This document shows, piece after piece, positions 14,085 through 28,395 of a stretch of 64,000 nucleotides of DNA. The notes under the pieces were generated by a model that was not told the origin of the DNA, ran no database searches, and saw nothing but the letters and a program-made list of their open reading frames with translations. The translations under genes and the position numbers were made by a program. Source of the DNA: Anoplopoma fimbria. Lineage: Eukaryota; Chordata; Actinopteri; Perciformes; Anoplopomatidae. Position 1 is the first letter of the stretch; every line of letters starts with the position of its first letter. Location: the NCBI RefSeq assembly GCF_027596085.1, contig NC_072458.1, positions 289,001-353,000 on the forward strand, in the 5' to 3' direction.

Positions 14085-14190
14085 TCACAGTGACACATTT
14101 CGCATTTCGGCGGAGCGAACTGAGATTGAGGCGTCAGGGCGGGAATGAATTATGGGTCAGTGTGACAGGAGCTAATCATACTAGTCTCAT
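14085..14190. promoter_or_regulatory. CpG-rich unique patch, possible regulatory element
   Basis: This stretch contains a cluster of CpG dinucleotides (TTCGCATTTCGGCGGAGCGAA, 14099-14119, and GGCGTCAGGGCGGG, 14130-14143), while flanking DNA has few. It precedes the long CA array by about 40 bases. Retained CpGs in a methylated vertebrate background can reflect selection or low methylation, but a young repeat remnant could look similar. Its function is not known. Confidence 0.22.
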
Positions 14191-14226
14191 ACAACAACAT
14201 GCAGGATGATAAAATAGAAGAGGGGC

Positions 14227-16618
<2,392 letters not shown>

Positions 16619-16963
16619 CAGTGGTTCAATGGGGGTACGTGTACCCCTGGGGGTACGTGAAGGCACTCCAGGGGGTACTTGAGATTTTTAAAGAATATAT
16701 TTAAAATTAGCATCCATTCAAAAATCCTTTCAAAATAGTTATTTAATAAATATTCAATAAATTATAAGTGTAAGTTCATGAACTGAATTCAATGCCACAA
16801 TGCAATCTTCAGTGTTGACAGTAATAAAATCAGACACTGATGGCACAGCGCTGTGTATTCCATCTTGTTTTCAACCAAAAATTCTTTGCGCTGGTTAGGG
16901 GGTACTTGGCTGAAAACATATTTCACAGGGGGTACATCACTGAAAAAAGGTTGAGAACCACTG
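16619..16963. mobile_element. Non-autonomous hAT (Charlie-type) miniature element
   Basis: The right terminus is TTGAGAACCACTG (16951-16963). The left terminus, CAGTGGTTC (16619-16627), is its inverted partner and appears to have lost a few bases after position 9. Flanks are CTCTATAC (16611-16618) and CACTATAC (16964-16971), an 8-base target-site duplication with one mismatch, the size typical for hAT transposases. The 345-base interior has no transposase coding and carries repeated GGGGGTAC motifs at both ends (16630-16680, 16898-16936). It would have moved only with a transposase supplied elsewhere. Confidence 0.9.
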
Positions 16964-16971
16964 CACTATAC

Positions 16972-18017
16972 AACCAGTTTAAGAAAGGAAAGTGAAGAAA
17001 CGCTGAAGGCCCATTGTTCTTTTGACTTTTATACAATCACCATTTCTCCATTGCTGTTTGTTGTTATCATTAAGTGGATAGAATAATTTCCATATAACCT
17101 ACCAGCCTGTTTTCTCACTCCCAAAGCGTGTATTGACACGCCGTCACTGACATGTGAAAAACTGACACTAGAGGGGTACGAAGAGCATCATAGTTTCAAG
17201 CATTAGAGCTCTGACAAAATCTGATGCATTGGTGTAAGAGTGTGTGGGAAATACAGAGCTGTTGGAGGTGAAGATAAGGGATGGGCATGGAAATGGAAAG
17301 AAGCTCAAGGTGATGCAGCGCCAACAACAATTTCTTAGGATACATTTTTTCTTTCACAGTAGTAGCTCTGAACAAAACATTTGTGAATGGGAAGAATGCA
17401 GAAATTGGGCTTATACTTATTTGGCTTTGTGTGAAAATGATTGATAAATGTGTGCCTGCTGTTCTCATGTACAGTATGTAAGCTTGTGATTTTAAACCCC
17501 CTGCATGAGGCCTGTGGATTTAGATACTGTCCAATAAAAATAGTTGCCAGGTAGAAAAGTCGTAAGAGATCAGATTTACATCGGTTTCCAAACAGCAAAT
17601 CTGTATTCTCTCCCAGTCCACCATCATGCCTTACAGAGGGATTAAGAAATCGGAGGCTTTGTCTAGATGCAACTGAGTGCACAATATATCTATAGGAGTT
17701 GTTTGTGCAAGAAGCTAAAAATAGCTCTCACAAGCATCTTCTTACCACTTCCAACTTTGTTCACACTTCTGTTTTACAGTTTACCCATGTGGGGTAATCT
17801 GTGGTTGAGGTGTTTTTACTGAAGCTGCCCATCAGGGTGAAATTCAACCAGTAAAAATGATCTCCGCTAGAAGAGGGGAAAAAACTAAATGGACATCCCA
17901 GGGGTCTGCTGTGACCAAATGTCCCAACTTTTGCAAATGAAAATAAAAAGCTGTCTATATTCAAGCAATCCTTCAAGTCATTTCATGTAATTATTGTAAA
18001 CCTAAAATTATTTGTAC
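16972..18017. other. Non-coding stretch, no gene seen
   Basis: Unique-looking DNA between the hAT element and the Rex1-like fragment. Overlapping frames on both strands at 17196-17682 lack domain features. Confidence 0.6.
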
Positions 18018-18609
18018 ATTTGGGAAATTTTGCCAATGTCTCTTTTTATTTCTATGCAGACGACACATAGATGTACCTTCCCTTGAGGCCTGATGACCCA
18101 AGAAGCCTACTTTGGACTGTCTCACTGATATCAACTGTTAGATGGCACAACATTTTCTACCACTCAATAACTCATCAGAAATCAGAAATCCTATTATTAA
18201 GTCCCCCAAACCCCATCAGTCCCATTGAAAATGCCCTTGGAACTTACTAGTGCTATTTTTTCTAATTCCTTAAATTAGAATCATCTCCAAAATCAACCAG
18301 TCCTCTCTCACCTTGTACTCTAAAAAGTGATTCACGCATTTATCTTTTCAAAATGTGACTTCTGTAACTCCCTCCTCCCTGGCATCAATTAAAAGTCGCA
18401 GTAGCTAGGTTCTTACTGGTTTTAACAGACGATATCACATCACCCAAACTTTTACCTTAGTTAGTCTTGCTTTGTACGGCCTCACTGTAGAGCTTTGTGT
18501 TGTTTTATTGCCTTGCTTTTGCTGCTTGCTTGTCTGTCAAAACACTTTGTAAATTCTGTTCATAAGGTGCTATATATATATATTTGATATAGTTATTATT
18601 AATATTATT
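18018..18609 (+). mobile_element. Rex1-like LINE fragment with broken reverse transcriptase
   Basis: A degraded 3' part of a non-LTR retrotransposon. The reverse-transcriptase catalytic box reads FYFYADDT at 18044-18067. It is followed in frame by a TAG at 18068-18070 where family members usually have Gln, then MYLPLRPDDPRSLL (18071-18112). Further on, KSEI and a PPNPISPIENALG-like stretch (about 18187-18240) match the same protein, with frameshifts and deletions between. The element ends in CACTTTGTAAATTC, AAGGTGCTATATA and TTATTATTAATATT, the same tail order as at 4568-4830. The 5' part is absent. The copy is dead. The name Rex1 is from motif recognition and the broader CR1/L2/Rex1 group is firmer. 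Confidence 0.82.
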
Positions 18610-19494
18610 TGCCCTCTCCCACAATTTTGTAATTCTACAGTCAAATGCAGTTTGTTAGCAAAACAAAGCTTTTAGCTTTTTATTCTTTGTAACACCTTGA
18701 ACTCTTGGGTTTGGCATTTTTCTAAATTGATCTATAACAGAATAAAATAAGTCTTTTTAGAAATTGTATTTTGTTGACATACAGCATATTGGGATTCATA
18801 CTCTGTCTGAAATCTGAATAGATTTTCATTTTTTCATCCTCACAGGTCTGAGCATCATCTATAGAAATCCAGTTTGTGTTGTACTATTATGTTTCTAAAC
18901 ATCTTTGCACTTCTCTGTTTATCTCTCTTTCTCTGTCATCCTTTGCTTCTGTTTGGCATCAAATCCACAGTGAGAGCACATATTGTCACCACTTGCAAAA
19001 CATACATAATACAAATACTGATACAAACATGGGGCACACAAAATATTGACAATCTCCTGCAAAGCCAACTGTCTTATGATGGGTATCATATCATTTATGT
19101 GCAATGTATCCTCAGTCATACAGTTTGAAGTGTGTATAGAGAGACATGTGAGTATTCTTTCAATAAGGACTCACTGCAGTAATCGGGGAGGCCTAGACCG
19201 GCTTTTCATTTCCTCCTGGTATAAATGAAATCCCTCTTTAATAATTTTCAGTTTATGCAAGCATTATCATCTCTAAATATTGTAATGCTGTGCGGAAACG
19301 TGATGTTCTCACATTTGAACCTGGTTTGAAAAAAGCTGGCTGTCATCCAGTCACCCTGAAAACAGTGAACCCGCTGACTCGGATCACGGATCCACCAGCG
19401 TGTCCGGCTTTGGCTCACAGAGGCTGCACTGAAAGGTTTCTATGGCTTTCTTTAAGCATCAAGCCGTAAAGAAATAAAGGGGAAGACATGGCGT
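18610..19494. other. Non-coding stretch, no gene seen
   Basis: Unique-looking DNA. The frames at 18874-19128 (both strands) are hydrophobic or Cys-rich by composition but lack exon signals or family features. Confidence 0.6.
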
Positions 19495-20215
19495 GTCGAG
19501 GCAGCTTTATTTATATAGCACATTTCAAACACTAGGCAATTGAAAGTGCTTTACATAGGCAAAGAAATGCATTAGAATTTACATTTACAAACAAAAAGCA
19601 AGGAAAAGAATACACAAGGCTAAATGCAGCAAGAATAGACCAGAAATACAGTTCAGCAATAAGTTGCAACTTGACACAAAAACAACTAAGGAGAATAACA
19701 GACTAAGTTTGATTTGAAAGTGGAATTTTTGAGATCATCAGGAAGTCGTTTCCACCTGTGTGCAGTATGGCAGCTAGCAGGAGCTTCGCCCTCTTTGGTT
19801 CTGACTTGAGGTATTACCCATTCACTGCGTCCTAAAGATTTAAGGGCCAAACTGGGGTTATATTCTTCAAGGATATCAGAAATGTATTTCAGCCCGAGAC
19901 TATTGAGTTTTATAAAAGTGCAGCAGCACTTTAAAATCTATTCTAAAAGTAACTGGAAGATTTAAGAACAGGAGTAAAGAGCACAATTCTCTTAGTCAGA
20001 ACACTGGCAGAAGTATTCTGAATGAGAAAACTTCAGTCTTTTGGGGGAAAACCTGACAAGAGACCGTAACAATAGTCCACCCTGATAAAATGCTGATTTA
20101 GTTTTCCCCTTGATGTGGCTGCTGAAACTCAGATCTGAGTCTGTTAAAAAAACACCCAGATTTCTAACTCGGGTTTTTCGTCTTTATAGCTCTTGAATCA
20201 GGCTGAGCGATAACT
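19495..20215 (-). mobile_element. CR1/L2/Rex1-group LINE 3' fragment, reverse orientation
   Basis: Read on the reverse strand, the fragment runs from 20215 down to 19495. Visible peptide blocks are NLGVFLTDSDLSFSSHIK (about 20168-20115), DYCYGLLSG (20079-20053), and KYISDILEEYNPSLALKSLG (starting at 19889) with VRTKEGEA and RWKRLPDDLKNSTF after it. These match the C-terminal part of the ORF2 protein after the reverse transcriptase. About 40 residues expected between the SHIK and DYC blocks are missing, so there is an internal deletion, and stop codons interrupt the stretch 20040-19925. The 3' end carries the LINE tail motif GTGCTATATAAATAAAGC (reverse complement of about 19504-19521). Inactive. 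Confidence 0.82.
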
Positions 20216-20784
20216 TTCATGAACATCTCGGTAGATCATCTCTGTCCCAGGTGTGTTACCAGCACTTGTGTTCTTTATGGGTTGTTTTAGGATGCGTGCT
20301 GTCTGTGAATGGCTGCTCTGCCATAAAACGCCAGCTTTATGAAGCTTATGATATGCATTCGTGGTTCATTTTGTCTCAGAAGTAATGAATGTATATTCAA
20401 TTATGTAGTAATATGTTTAATAACTATCCTTGAATGTCTGCATAAAGCCATTTCATTTAGATTCCAATTGGTCCCGGTTTGCTGATGATTTTGCAGACTG
20501 CTCTCGTTTTCACTGGTTACTATTTGTCGACATTGTAAATAATGTTATTACTTCACATTTCTTAATAATGGCATCGCTCAATAAGTGGAACAATACATTT
20601 CCTTCAAGTATCAACAAGAAGTGCTACAAAAGTGCTACATGAACTAAAAATCATGAAGAAAAAAACTCTGCCGTTAGACTTTTAATAACAGATAAAAAAC
20701 AGTCAGGGCTGGGTGACGGACTGGATGTCAGATAGCAAGGTGGAAGCAGAACAGGAAAAAAGGAAAGACTGTTGTTCTGAGGTC
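20216..20784. other. Non-coding stretch, nothing recognised
   Basis: Unique AT-rich DNA between two reverse-strand LINE fragments. No element boundary or exon recognised. Confidence 0.55.
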
Positions 20785-21100
20785 AGCAAACCATTCTACC
20801 ATTAACAGAGTGAAGGAGTGGGAAGATGGGACCAAGCAGAGCGGTGGATGGTATAGCTGCTATGTTCAGGGACAGGGCTTGAGTGAAGGTTTGAACCATG
20901 ATCTGGTGCTCTCGAGCTAGGGTGCCCTTGGTTGTTTCACAGGATGACCTCAGTGTTTTGAATGGACTTTGAGCAACCACTTGGAGCCACCGAGTGCAGA
21001 TAGAAGGTCGGTAAAGTTGGAGAAGTTAGCAAAGGTTAAGATGAGCTGTGCTGCAGCATTCTAGGTGATCTGTAACAGTTCAAAGTGTAGGATGTGTTTG
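20785..21100 (-). mobile_element. L2-like LINE C-terminal fragment, reverse orientation
   Basis: On the reverse strand, starting near 21094, the translation gives LHFELLQIT, a stop, NAAAQLILTFANF and then FTDLLSALGGSKW. These align with the LQxIQNAAARL ... TPLLxxLHWLP block of L2-type LINE proteins. Further down, SPFKTLRSS and TKGTLAREHQIMVQT follow the family's RIRFKTLxLxYKA and NGxAPxYLxxMV segments. The frame 20980-20783 (65 codons) is part of this relic and not a gene. Neither the LINE 5' region nor a 3' tail is present. Confidence 0.72.
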
Positions 21101-21105
21101 GAGCG

Positions 21106-21445
21106 AGGGCGGACATTCAAGTTTCATAGATGATATCTGCTAATGACTTTGGTAATCTTCTGACTTTTTCTCTAGCACCACCAATAACTTTCATTTTTGA
21201 TTTGTATTTAATATCTTTGCCTTCAAATTGCATGGACATCTACGGTCCCCAGAGGATGGATTGTAATGACTTCCGTGACCCCTTAACCTTTCTTCTTGCA
21301 AGATCATCAGGTAGAATTTGTTGTTTGTCCAATATTACGATTAGGAGCATATAACTTCCAAACTAATGACATCCCCATAAGTCTCAGATGGGCTTTGTGT
21401 CTAGTGCTAATGGGCAAATGTTTTAACATGCTGATGCTTGTAATT
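21106..21445 (+). repeat. Dispersed repeat family A, forward copy (first part)
   Basis: Contains CTAATGACTTTGGTAATC (about 21139-21156) and, after an internal near-repeat, GTAATGACTTCCGTGACC (about 21263-21280), so the unit includes a degenerate internal duplication of about 120 bases. The reverse complement of 42651-42975 shares the CTAATG-CTTTGGT-ATC core and the following pyrimidine-rich segment. From general familiarity, this is a very abundant percomorph repeat whose classification I cannot state. It encodes no protein. Confidence 0.68.
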
Positions 21446-21849
21446 ACAAGTTTCTGATTTGTAAATATTACTCCAGTCAACATCCAAGTCATAATTACTA
21501 TGACCTTCTGTGAAGGGCCTTTGGAGGTTAAAAGATACTAATTATGGAGCTGGGGGACCGGGGTTAATATTCTGAGAAAAACCTCGAGAAGAAAACTTGT
21601 ATGTTCTCTGAGTTTAAAGTGACAAATTTAAACGAAAAAAACATAAAAAGTTTGTGAGATGAAAAAATCTTTATTATAAGATTATAAAGACAAGCATTTG
21701 CGAGAAAAAACTGATAAATTCTGAAATCAAACTCACAAATTGACATCTTTATGAGCTTGTCAAGAAACCACATAGCTTGACTTGCAAGGTTTGATAAACT
21801 TCATCACATTGAAAACGTCATTGTGACGATATTGTGACGTATCTTCCGC
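21446..21849. repeat. GAGAAAAA-rich degenerate repeat, probable insertion in family A
   Basis: The segment carries scattered GAGAAAAA, TTATTATAAGATTATAAAG and similar units with an irregular period. It separates two pieces of the family A repeat, which suggests insertion or local expansion inside it. No terminal repeats or target duplication were recognised. Confidence 0.4.
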
Positions 21850-21890
21850 TGAACTAAGATGGTAAACATTATACTTTATACAGGACTGTG
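21850..21890 (+). repeat. Dispersed repeat family A, continuation
   Basis: GAACTAAGATGGTAAACATT (about 21853-21872) resembles the next expected segment of family A after the part ending near 21445. It is short and the match is from memory of the family, so confidence is limited. Confidence 0.4.
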
Positions 21891-24800
21891 GGTCAGGAGA
21901 GCCAGAAAAGTATTCTGGTTTGCACACTGCAAAGTGCAACCTGCATTTCACATACTATGGATTGGGACATACCAAATTGTTTTCTAGGATACTCAATAGT
22001 ATGGCAGTATGATTGCTGGAGTGCACACTTAGTGCTCCTCTAAACTAAACATTTATGGACCTGAAGATATGCATGTGTCATCTGAGTGGGGTCTAATGTG
22101 TTTACCACAAGATGTGCTTTTGTGCTGCTAATGTCAAATTTCTCCAGAGTACTCCGCCTACAATTACACAGTGACAGACGTCTGGGGTGCACCATTGATC
22201 TGGCACATCTGATTGTATCAGCCATGGCCTGCATGAATTTGAAGCAGAGAAGGAGATTTGCAGATGCATCAGGAGACTCTATTTACGTGGAGATTTTTTG
22301 AACAAATGCACACAATGCGATAACGGCAACAACATTACAGTGTTGCTCACAAATATTTTCTTTACTAATGAGAGCTTGGTTTTATGACTTTTGTCCTCCA
22401 AAACTGCACTAACCTCAATGGCATCCACCAGGGAAGACATCAAGTGGGCTTTTAAGTGAAGAAAATAATGCAGAATAAATGGCTTCCAATACTGCATTTA
22501 TCATCTTAGGGCCTTGACATGATCACTTTTGAGTTTCAGAACATTAAAGTTTGAGTTCTTGCCTAAAGTGTACACCAGTGCCTGCAGTTTGTGTTTTTTA
22601 AGAATGCATATCGAGTTGGAATGTTAATGCTTTTCAGCTTTTACTTTCTCTGTCTCCAAATGCTCCCCTAGTGTACTGAGTGTTTTAAGCTCTTCCTCCA
22701 CCGAGCCCTCTCAGACTTGCATTCCCTTTCTAACACTCTCCGTGAACATGTTTGAGTTTGTGTGCCTGTGCCGGTTAAATGATTTACTCACCAGCCATGA
22801 GGTCCCATCAAAATTGGCCCTCCTCCATGCATGACCACATGTCCACTCCATTCAACGTCTCCCTACCCAGCGGCCGAAAAACTGCTGTACAAGCGTTTTG
22901 CGTTACTTTCACAAAGCATTTTTACTGCCAGACAAAATCACTGCAAATATATTTTCATGTTTGCCGTCAATCTTGGCTGAGCAGGGGATTGAAGTTTCCA
23001 ATGCCACTGTGTCCAATGGAGGGACTATATAGGCTTCCGGCGCTGTAACACATTTCATTGGTCACCGGAGGTAATCTGTGACCCATTTGCCCTTCACGTC
23101 GCTGTCCTCAATGCTATGTCTCTGTAAAGGTTTATTGCTACTGTACACATGCTCATTGTGCTTCATGGTGGCGTTGATCGCCTACAAAGTGGTTAATTCT
23201 CCACAAGTGACTGGTGCTCGGTCAAATAAAGCTGCGACTTCGCGAGTATGAAGGGTGTGTGCAGGCATATATGTATGTACGTGTGCACGAGAAAGTACGT
23301 GTGTGTGTGTGTGTGTGTGTAAATGCTTGGTTATGTATTTCTTTCCATGAATTTAAACGTACTTCCCGTTAATTTGTTTTGCTGGCCAAGGTCACTTTGG
23401 CATGAACCCAGGTATGTGGTGCATCTAATGCTAATGATTTCCTGTTAAGGCTTGCAGTATGCTGGATGCAACCTTCCCGTAATGTGCAGCAATATTATGG
23501 GTTTTTGGAGAGAGTTTGTAGAGGGTGAGAGGATGTGGTGGAAATACAAAATGCACATTCTAAAGCACCCCATAGTCAGACGCTACATCCATTTAGATTG
23601 GTGTCATTGTATTTACCCATTATTTTGCCTTAGGTTTAGAATAAATATGAATTAAACTCAGGTCAGACCAGTGTATGGTCTCAATACTATCTCTTGGGGT
23701 TTTGTTTTCCTGGATCAATCACCATGTACATAATATCACATGCATTCAGCATTTGATACAGGATTTTATTCATTAAATCTGTTTTTATTAATTATGCACC
23801 ATTTGTGATATTGCCCTTTTGTAGTTAAATTATACATTAGCCTCAATGCTAAAAGTGCATTGCTGAATTTTCCAGAGGGAATGTTCTTGCCAGGATGGAA
23901 ACCCAGTTTCCAACTGGCATGCTCCCATTTAATCACAAACATCTGCCATTTGATTCCTGTCGCCTGTTGTTTGTCAACCCCACTGCAAAGGCAGCAAGTG
24001 GGAGATCACTCCATACACGACTGAACATCGCGAGTCCTCTCTCGTCTAATAGTCTTGTTGCAATTAATTACATTGTTTATCCTAAAAAAAATATATATAA
24101 GTGCCTTCCATGATACTTATGTGATTGATCATGTTCATTCATCAGCTCTCGTAAACAGCAGAAGTTGGCAAGAGTCAAACTGACTGTGAACACGAGACAT
24201 AAACAGAGGGTCTGACATCGTGAGGGAGGATGTGAGTGCCAACAAAAGCTGTCACAGATTAGTTTCTTTGCTAAATTGGTGCCATGCGTATCGTATTAGG
24301 CCAATCAGTCAACCCCAATGATGCAGATAATTAGAACATAAATGTATCAAGGTGCAGAGATGCCCATTCGGTGTAAAGGAGCCTTAAGGAAGTGTTAATG
24401 CAGCTTTATTAACTCCTCCTCTCCATCTCTCTTTCTGTCTATTTTTCCTGCACTTAACCATCCATTTTTCTGCTTGTATCTCTTTAATTCCTGCCACATA
24501 AACTTCTTCCATCACTACTATCCAGTCCTCCTTTTAAAAGTGGAAGATGGAGAAAGAGAAGGAAAGAAGCAATCGCCAAAATACTGATTCCTCTCGATGC
24601 TGCTGATCTTTAAAGTCTTAATTATGATTCATTGACCCCCTGCCTGGTGCTAATGCATTATATATCTATCTCCGCCGATGAGGCAGCTGCATTAATAATT
24701 TTGGCATCGCACACAAAAGTGTTCAACAATTTTTGGGCAGATTTTCTTTTGTCCTTGTAATGCACAGAATCATCAGTCATTTTGTCAACTAAAGCTAACA

Positions 24801-25238
24801 CAGCAATTTATAGTATGTCATTAAAATGCCATCCTCCTTCAGATGAAATTTGGTATTCAGTAAGTAACTTACTCAAAAGATACTCAATAATATATTCCCC
24901 ACAAGTGTTGACATCTTTGTTATGAAACTTCTCCAATTTGGAAAGCAGATTAAAAATCACTGTCCCAGCCCATTTCTAATTTGAAGATAACCTTACATTT
25001 GCATTATGGACAAAATAAATTGCATTTACTCACATCCCAATCTCGCTTTACGCAAAATACTCCCTCTGACAGACAGACACACAAACAAGCAGCACACATC
25101 TCCCTCTTCACTGCAAATCTAGTCCCAATTATGTACTTCATGATCTGTGGTCAAAGGCGCTTCTCAGACAATCACCCTAATGAGTTGGGCCTCCTCCAAA
25201 TACAGAAAGCTCCGTCACTTGGGGTGTCCACTTGTGGA
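21891..25238. other. Non-coding stretch, no gene seen
   Basis: Unique-looking DNA. It has a short GT run at 23299-23320 (about 11 units). Frames of 70-100 codons have no family features. The frame ending at 25286 runs into the GT array. No exon with supported borders was found. Confidence 0.6.
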
Positions 25239-25267
25239 TGTGTGTGTGTGTGTGTGTGTGTGTGTGT
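25239..25267. repeat. (TG)n microsatellite, short
   Basis: About 29 bases of pure TG, then imperfect TGTG-rich DNA to about 25282. Confidence 0.95.
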
Positions 25268-25282
25268 TGTGTTTGTATGTGT

Positions 25283-26299
25283 CTGAGAAACAAAGATAGA
25301 GAGAGAGTGTTCATGCAGGCAACAGACACAGTTTGTTACTAACATTAACGTGTAAGGCGTTGATTTGCTATTGATGACATCCATGATTTTCAAAAAAGGA
25401 TTACGTTTCATTTTGTTGCTGTATTATATGTTACCTTCCTCACACTGCATATTTGCATTATCTTAGGGTTGGACACCAACTCTTTAACTAATCAGATCAA
25501 AGAGTTATCCCTCCAGGATTTAATGATGCTCAGGGTGAGACTTGGGATTCACAGATCTAACGTCAGATTAATTGGGCATCCAACTTCGGTATCATTGCAT
25601 TAGAACCTCCAAAGAGGAAAGCAGAAGGACTTCATTAAATAATTCAGTGTAATCTTGACCGCAAATGGGTACAAACAACCATCTTTGTGTTTTCCTCCTT
25701 AAAGACTGAGGAGACTAAAGAAAGCTTTCAACTTGATGCTAAATCACTGCTCCAGCACCATAACATGGTCATTTTCTCTTCACATACTCATTAACTAGGG
25801 CTTTGAGACAAGCAAAAGAGGCGATGTTTGTTTAATGAATATTTCATTTTTCAGTTAAATGGAGAAGCCGTCACAAAGGCATGGCGTGCTCATGAAAGTG
25901 CTTTAAAATACAATTTTTAAGACTTTCCAAAACCAAAAATATAACAGCGAAGTGATTGGATTAAACACTGTGCCTATCTAATATTAATGTATGATACAAT
26001 TTGGCATGTTCGGTTGAATAACTTCAGCCTTAAGCTAGCATTATTTCAAAGGTAAAGAAGCATCTGATACTATACTATTGTGTGCGGTTACAGCAGTCTG
26101 ACTGAGTAGTACTTCACTGGATTTCAACTGACCATTTTCATGTCTTTCATCATGATGCTAGCTAAATGTTAACCTCAAAGGCTAGAATGTTTACCGTTGC
26201 TTGGCAGTAATGTCAACTGATCCGGCTTATCTCTCTCATTGGCCATTGTGTTCCCATTCCACTACTGACTGGATCTGTAAACCCCTCACATTACCAGAT
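25283..26299. other. Non-coding stretch, no gene seen
   Basis: Unique AT-rich DNA. GCTAGCTAAATGTTAACC near 26158-26175 may be a small family A-like remnant, but it is too short to call. Confidence 0.55.
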
Positions 26300-26411
26300 A
26301 GCCTGGGCCAAACATACCGACCAAGGTCCCAGACCACATTTCTCCTCTGATTGGCAAGCGCGGTGAATTTGGAATAAATCGACCCTAAACTCATGTAGTC
26401 TGAGCCAGGCT
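26300..26411. mobile_element. Miniature inverted-repeat element (112 bp)
   Basis: The left end AGCCTGGGCCAAAC (26300-26313) and the reverse complement of the right end AGCCTGGCTCAGAC (from 26411 inward) match at 11 of 14 positions. The interior is non-coding. The flanks (CAGAT before, TATGG after) do not show an obvious target duplication, so the superfamily is undetermined. The size and terminal inverted repeats suggest a non-autonomous DNA transposon. Confidence 0.5.
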
Positions 26412-27689
<1,278 letters not shown>

Positions 27690-27800
27690 TGAGCAAGCAA
27701 TTACCTTCTGCTTCTAACAGGGAAACCCCAAGCACTCCCAGTCCAGATGGGAGATGTAGTCCCTCCAGCACGTCCTGGATCTACCCGGGGGTGTTTACCC
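27690..27800 (-). mobile_element. Rex3/RTE-like LINE C-terminal fragment, reverse orientation
   Basis: The reverse strand from about 27788 encodes GRSRTCWRDYISHLDWECLG, closely following the GRPRTRWRDYISxLAWERLG block near the C-terminus of the Rex3-type (RTE group) protein. After that the match decays (LLEAEGN where the family has ELEEVAGE). Only about 100 bases remain, with no GATG tail. The plus-strand relic at 34855-35717 belongs to the same family but keeps a different part well. Confidence 0.72.
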
Positions 27801-27986
27801 AGGGGGTAGACTTGGATGCAAAGCGTCTTACATGGCGTCTCTCACTGTGGTAGTCCTCATCACCAATCTAGCATCCGTGCAAACAAATCTCATTTTATGT
27901 CCACTTTATTGTCCTCTGTCACTAGAACTTGTGGTCATATGGGGGACCCACAGCAATCTGCATATGTACCACTGTTGAATACAATG

Positions 27987-28078
27987 CAGGGCCGGGCAAT
28001 ATGGCCTAAATCTTCTATCTCCAAAGTGGTAATTTCATATCTCCATAATGATATATACCATGATATAACATTTTTTCT
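27987..28078 (+). mobile_element. Possible DNA-transposon end (CAGGGCCGGGCAATATGG type)
   Basis: CAGGGCCGGGCAATATGGCC at 27987-28006 followed by GATATATACC/ATGATATAAC motifs resembles the end of a fish hAT-like non-autonomous family. I found no matching inverted end downstream, so this is a one-ended fragment at best. Confidence 0.33.
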
Positions 28079-28212
28079 GGTGATTAATTAAATAAATAGT
28101 CTATGAAATAACAACATAGTAAAGGATATTTGTATCTGTGTGAATCAAATACTTGACAAAATTATTTATTTTTTCTCATTTGATTAAGAACTTTGTCATC
28201 TTTTTTACTCTA

Positions 28213-28395
28213 CATGGGACCATAATATACAAATGAACATCACACTGTATTGAAGGAGACTTGAACACAGCGATTGGGACTATACACTTTAGTTTACAAT
28301 TCGTACTGAGGTAATAAATCAAGTGGGAAGTGCAGTCATTTTTTCAAAGATTTCTATACAATCAGACTTATTTTGCAACCAGAGGAGTCTATGCA
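28213..28395 (+). repeat. Dispersed repeat family B, copy 1
   Basis: Aligns by eye along its whole length with 38919-39110. Shared landmarks in the same order are GGGACCAT, AAATGAACATC, CTGTATTGAAG-AGACTTGAA, GTACTGA-GT, AATAAAT-A-G-GAAGT, TTTTTTCA-AGA-TTCTATACAAT and AACCAG-GG-GTC. The two copies are about 10.7 kb apart and both are in forward orientation. No coding capacity and no clear termini. I recognise the type as a common percomorph interspersed repeat but cannot classify it. Confidence 0.82.

Larger units (their letters stand above)
7091..14226. other. Long non-coding stretch, no gene seen
   Basis: About 7 kb without a recognisable exon, RNA gene or bounded mobile element. Local features are an inverted repeat containing an octamer motif (10922-10940), a C run of 10-11 bases near 11926-11936, and pyrimidine-rich DNA at 13280-13800 that creates Ser/Pro/Leu-rich open frames without domain features. 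CpG is sparse except near 8540-8640 and 12220-12245. Confidence 0.6.

Noticed and set aside
20783..20980. 65-codon reverse frame as a gene
   Set aside because: The peptide matches the C-terminal region of L2-type LINE proteins, with a stop just upstream.
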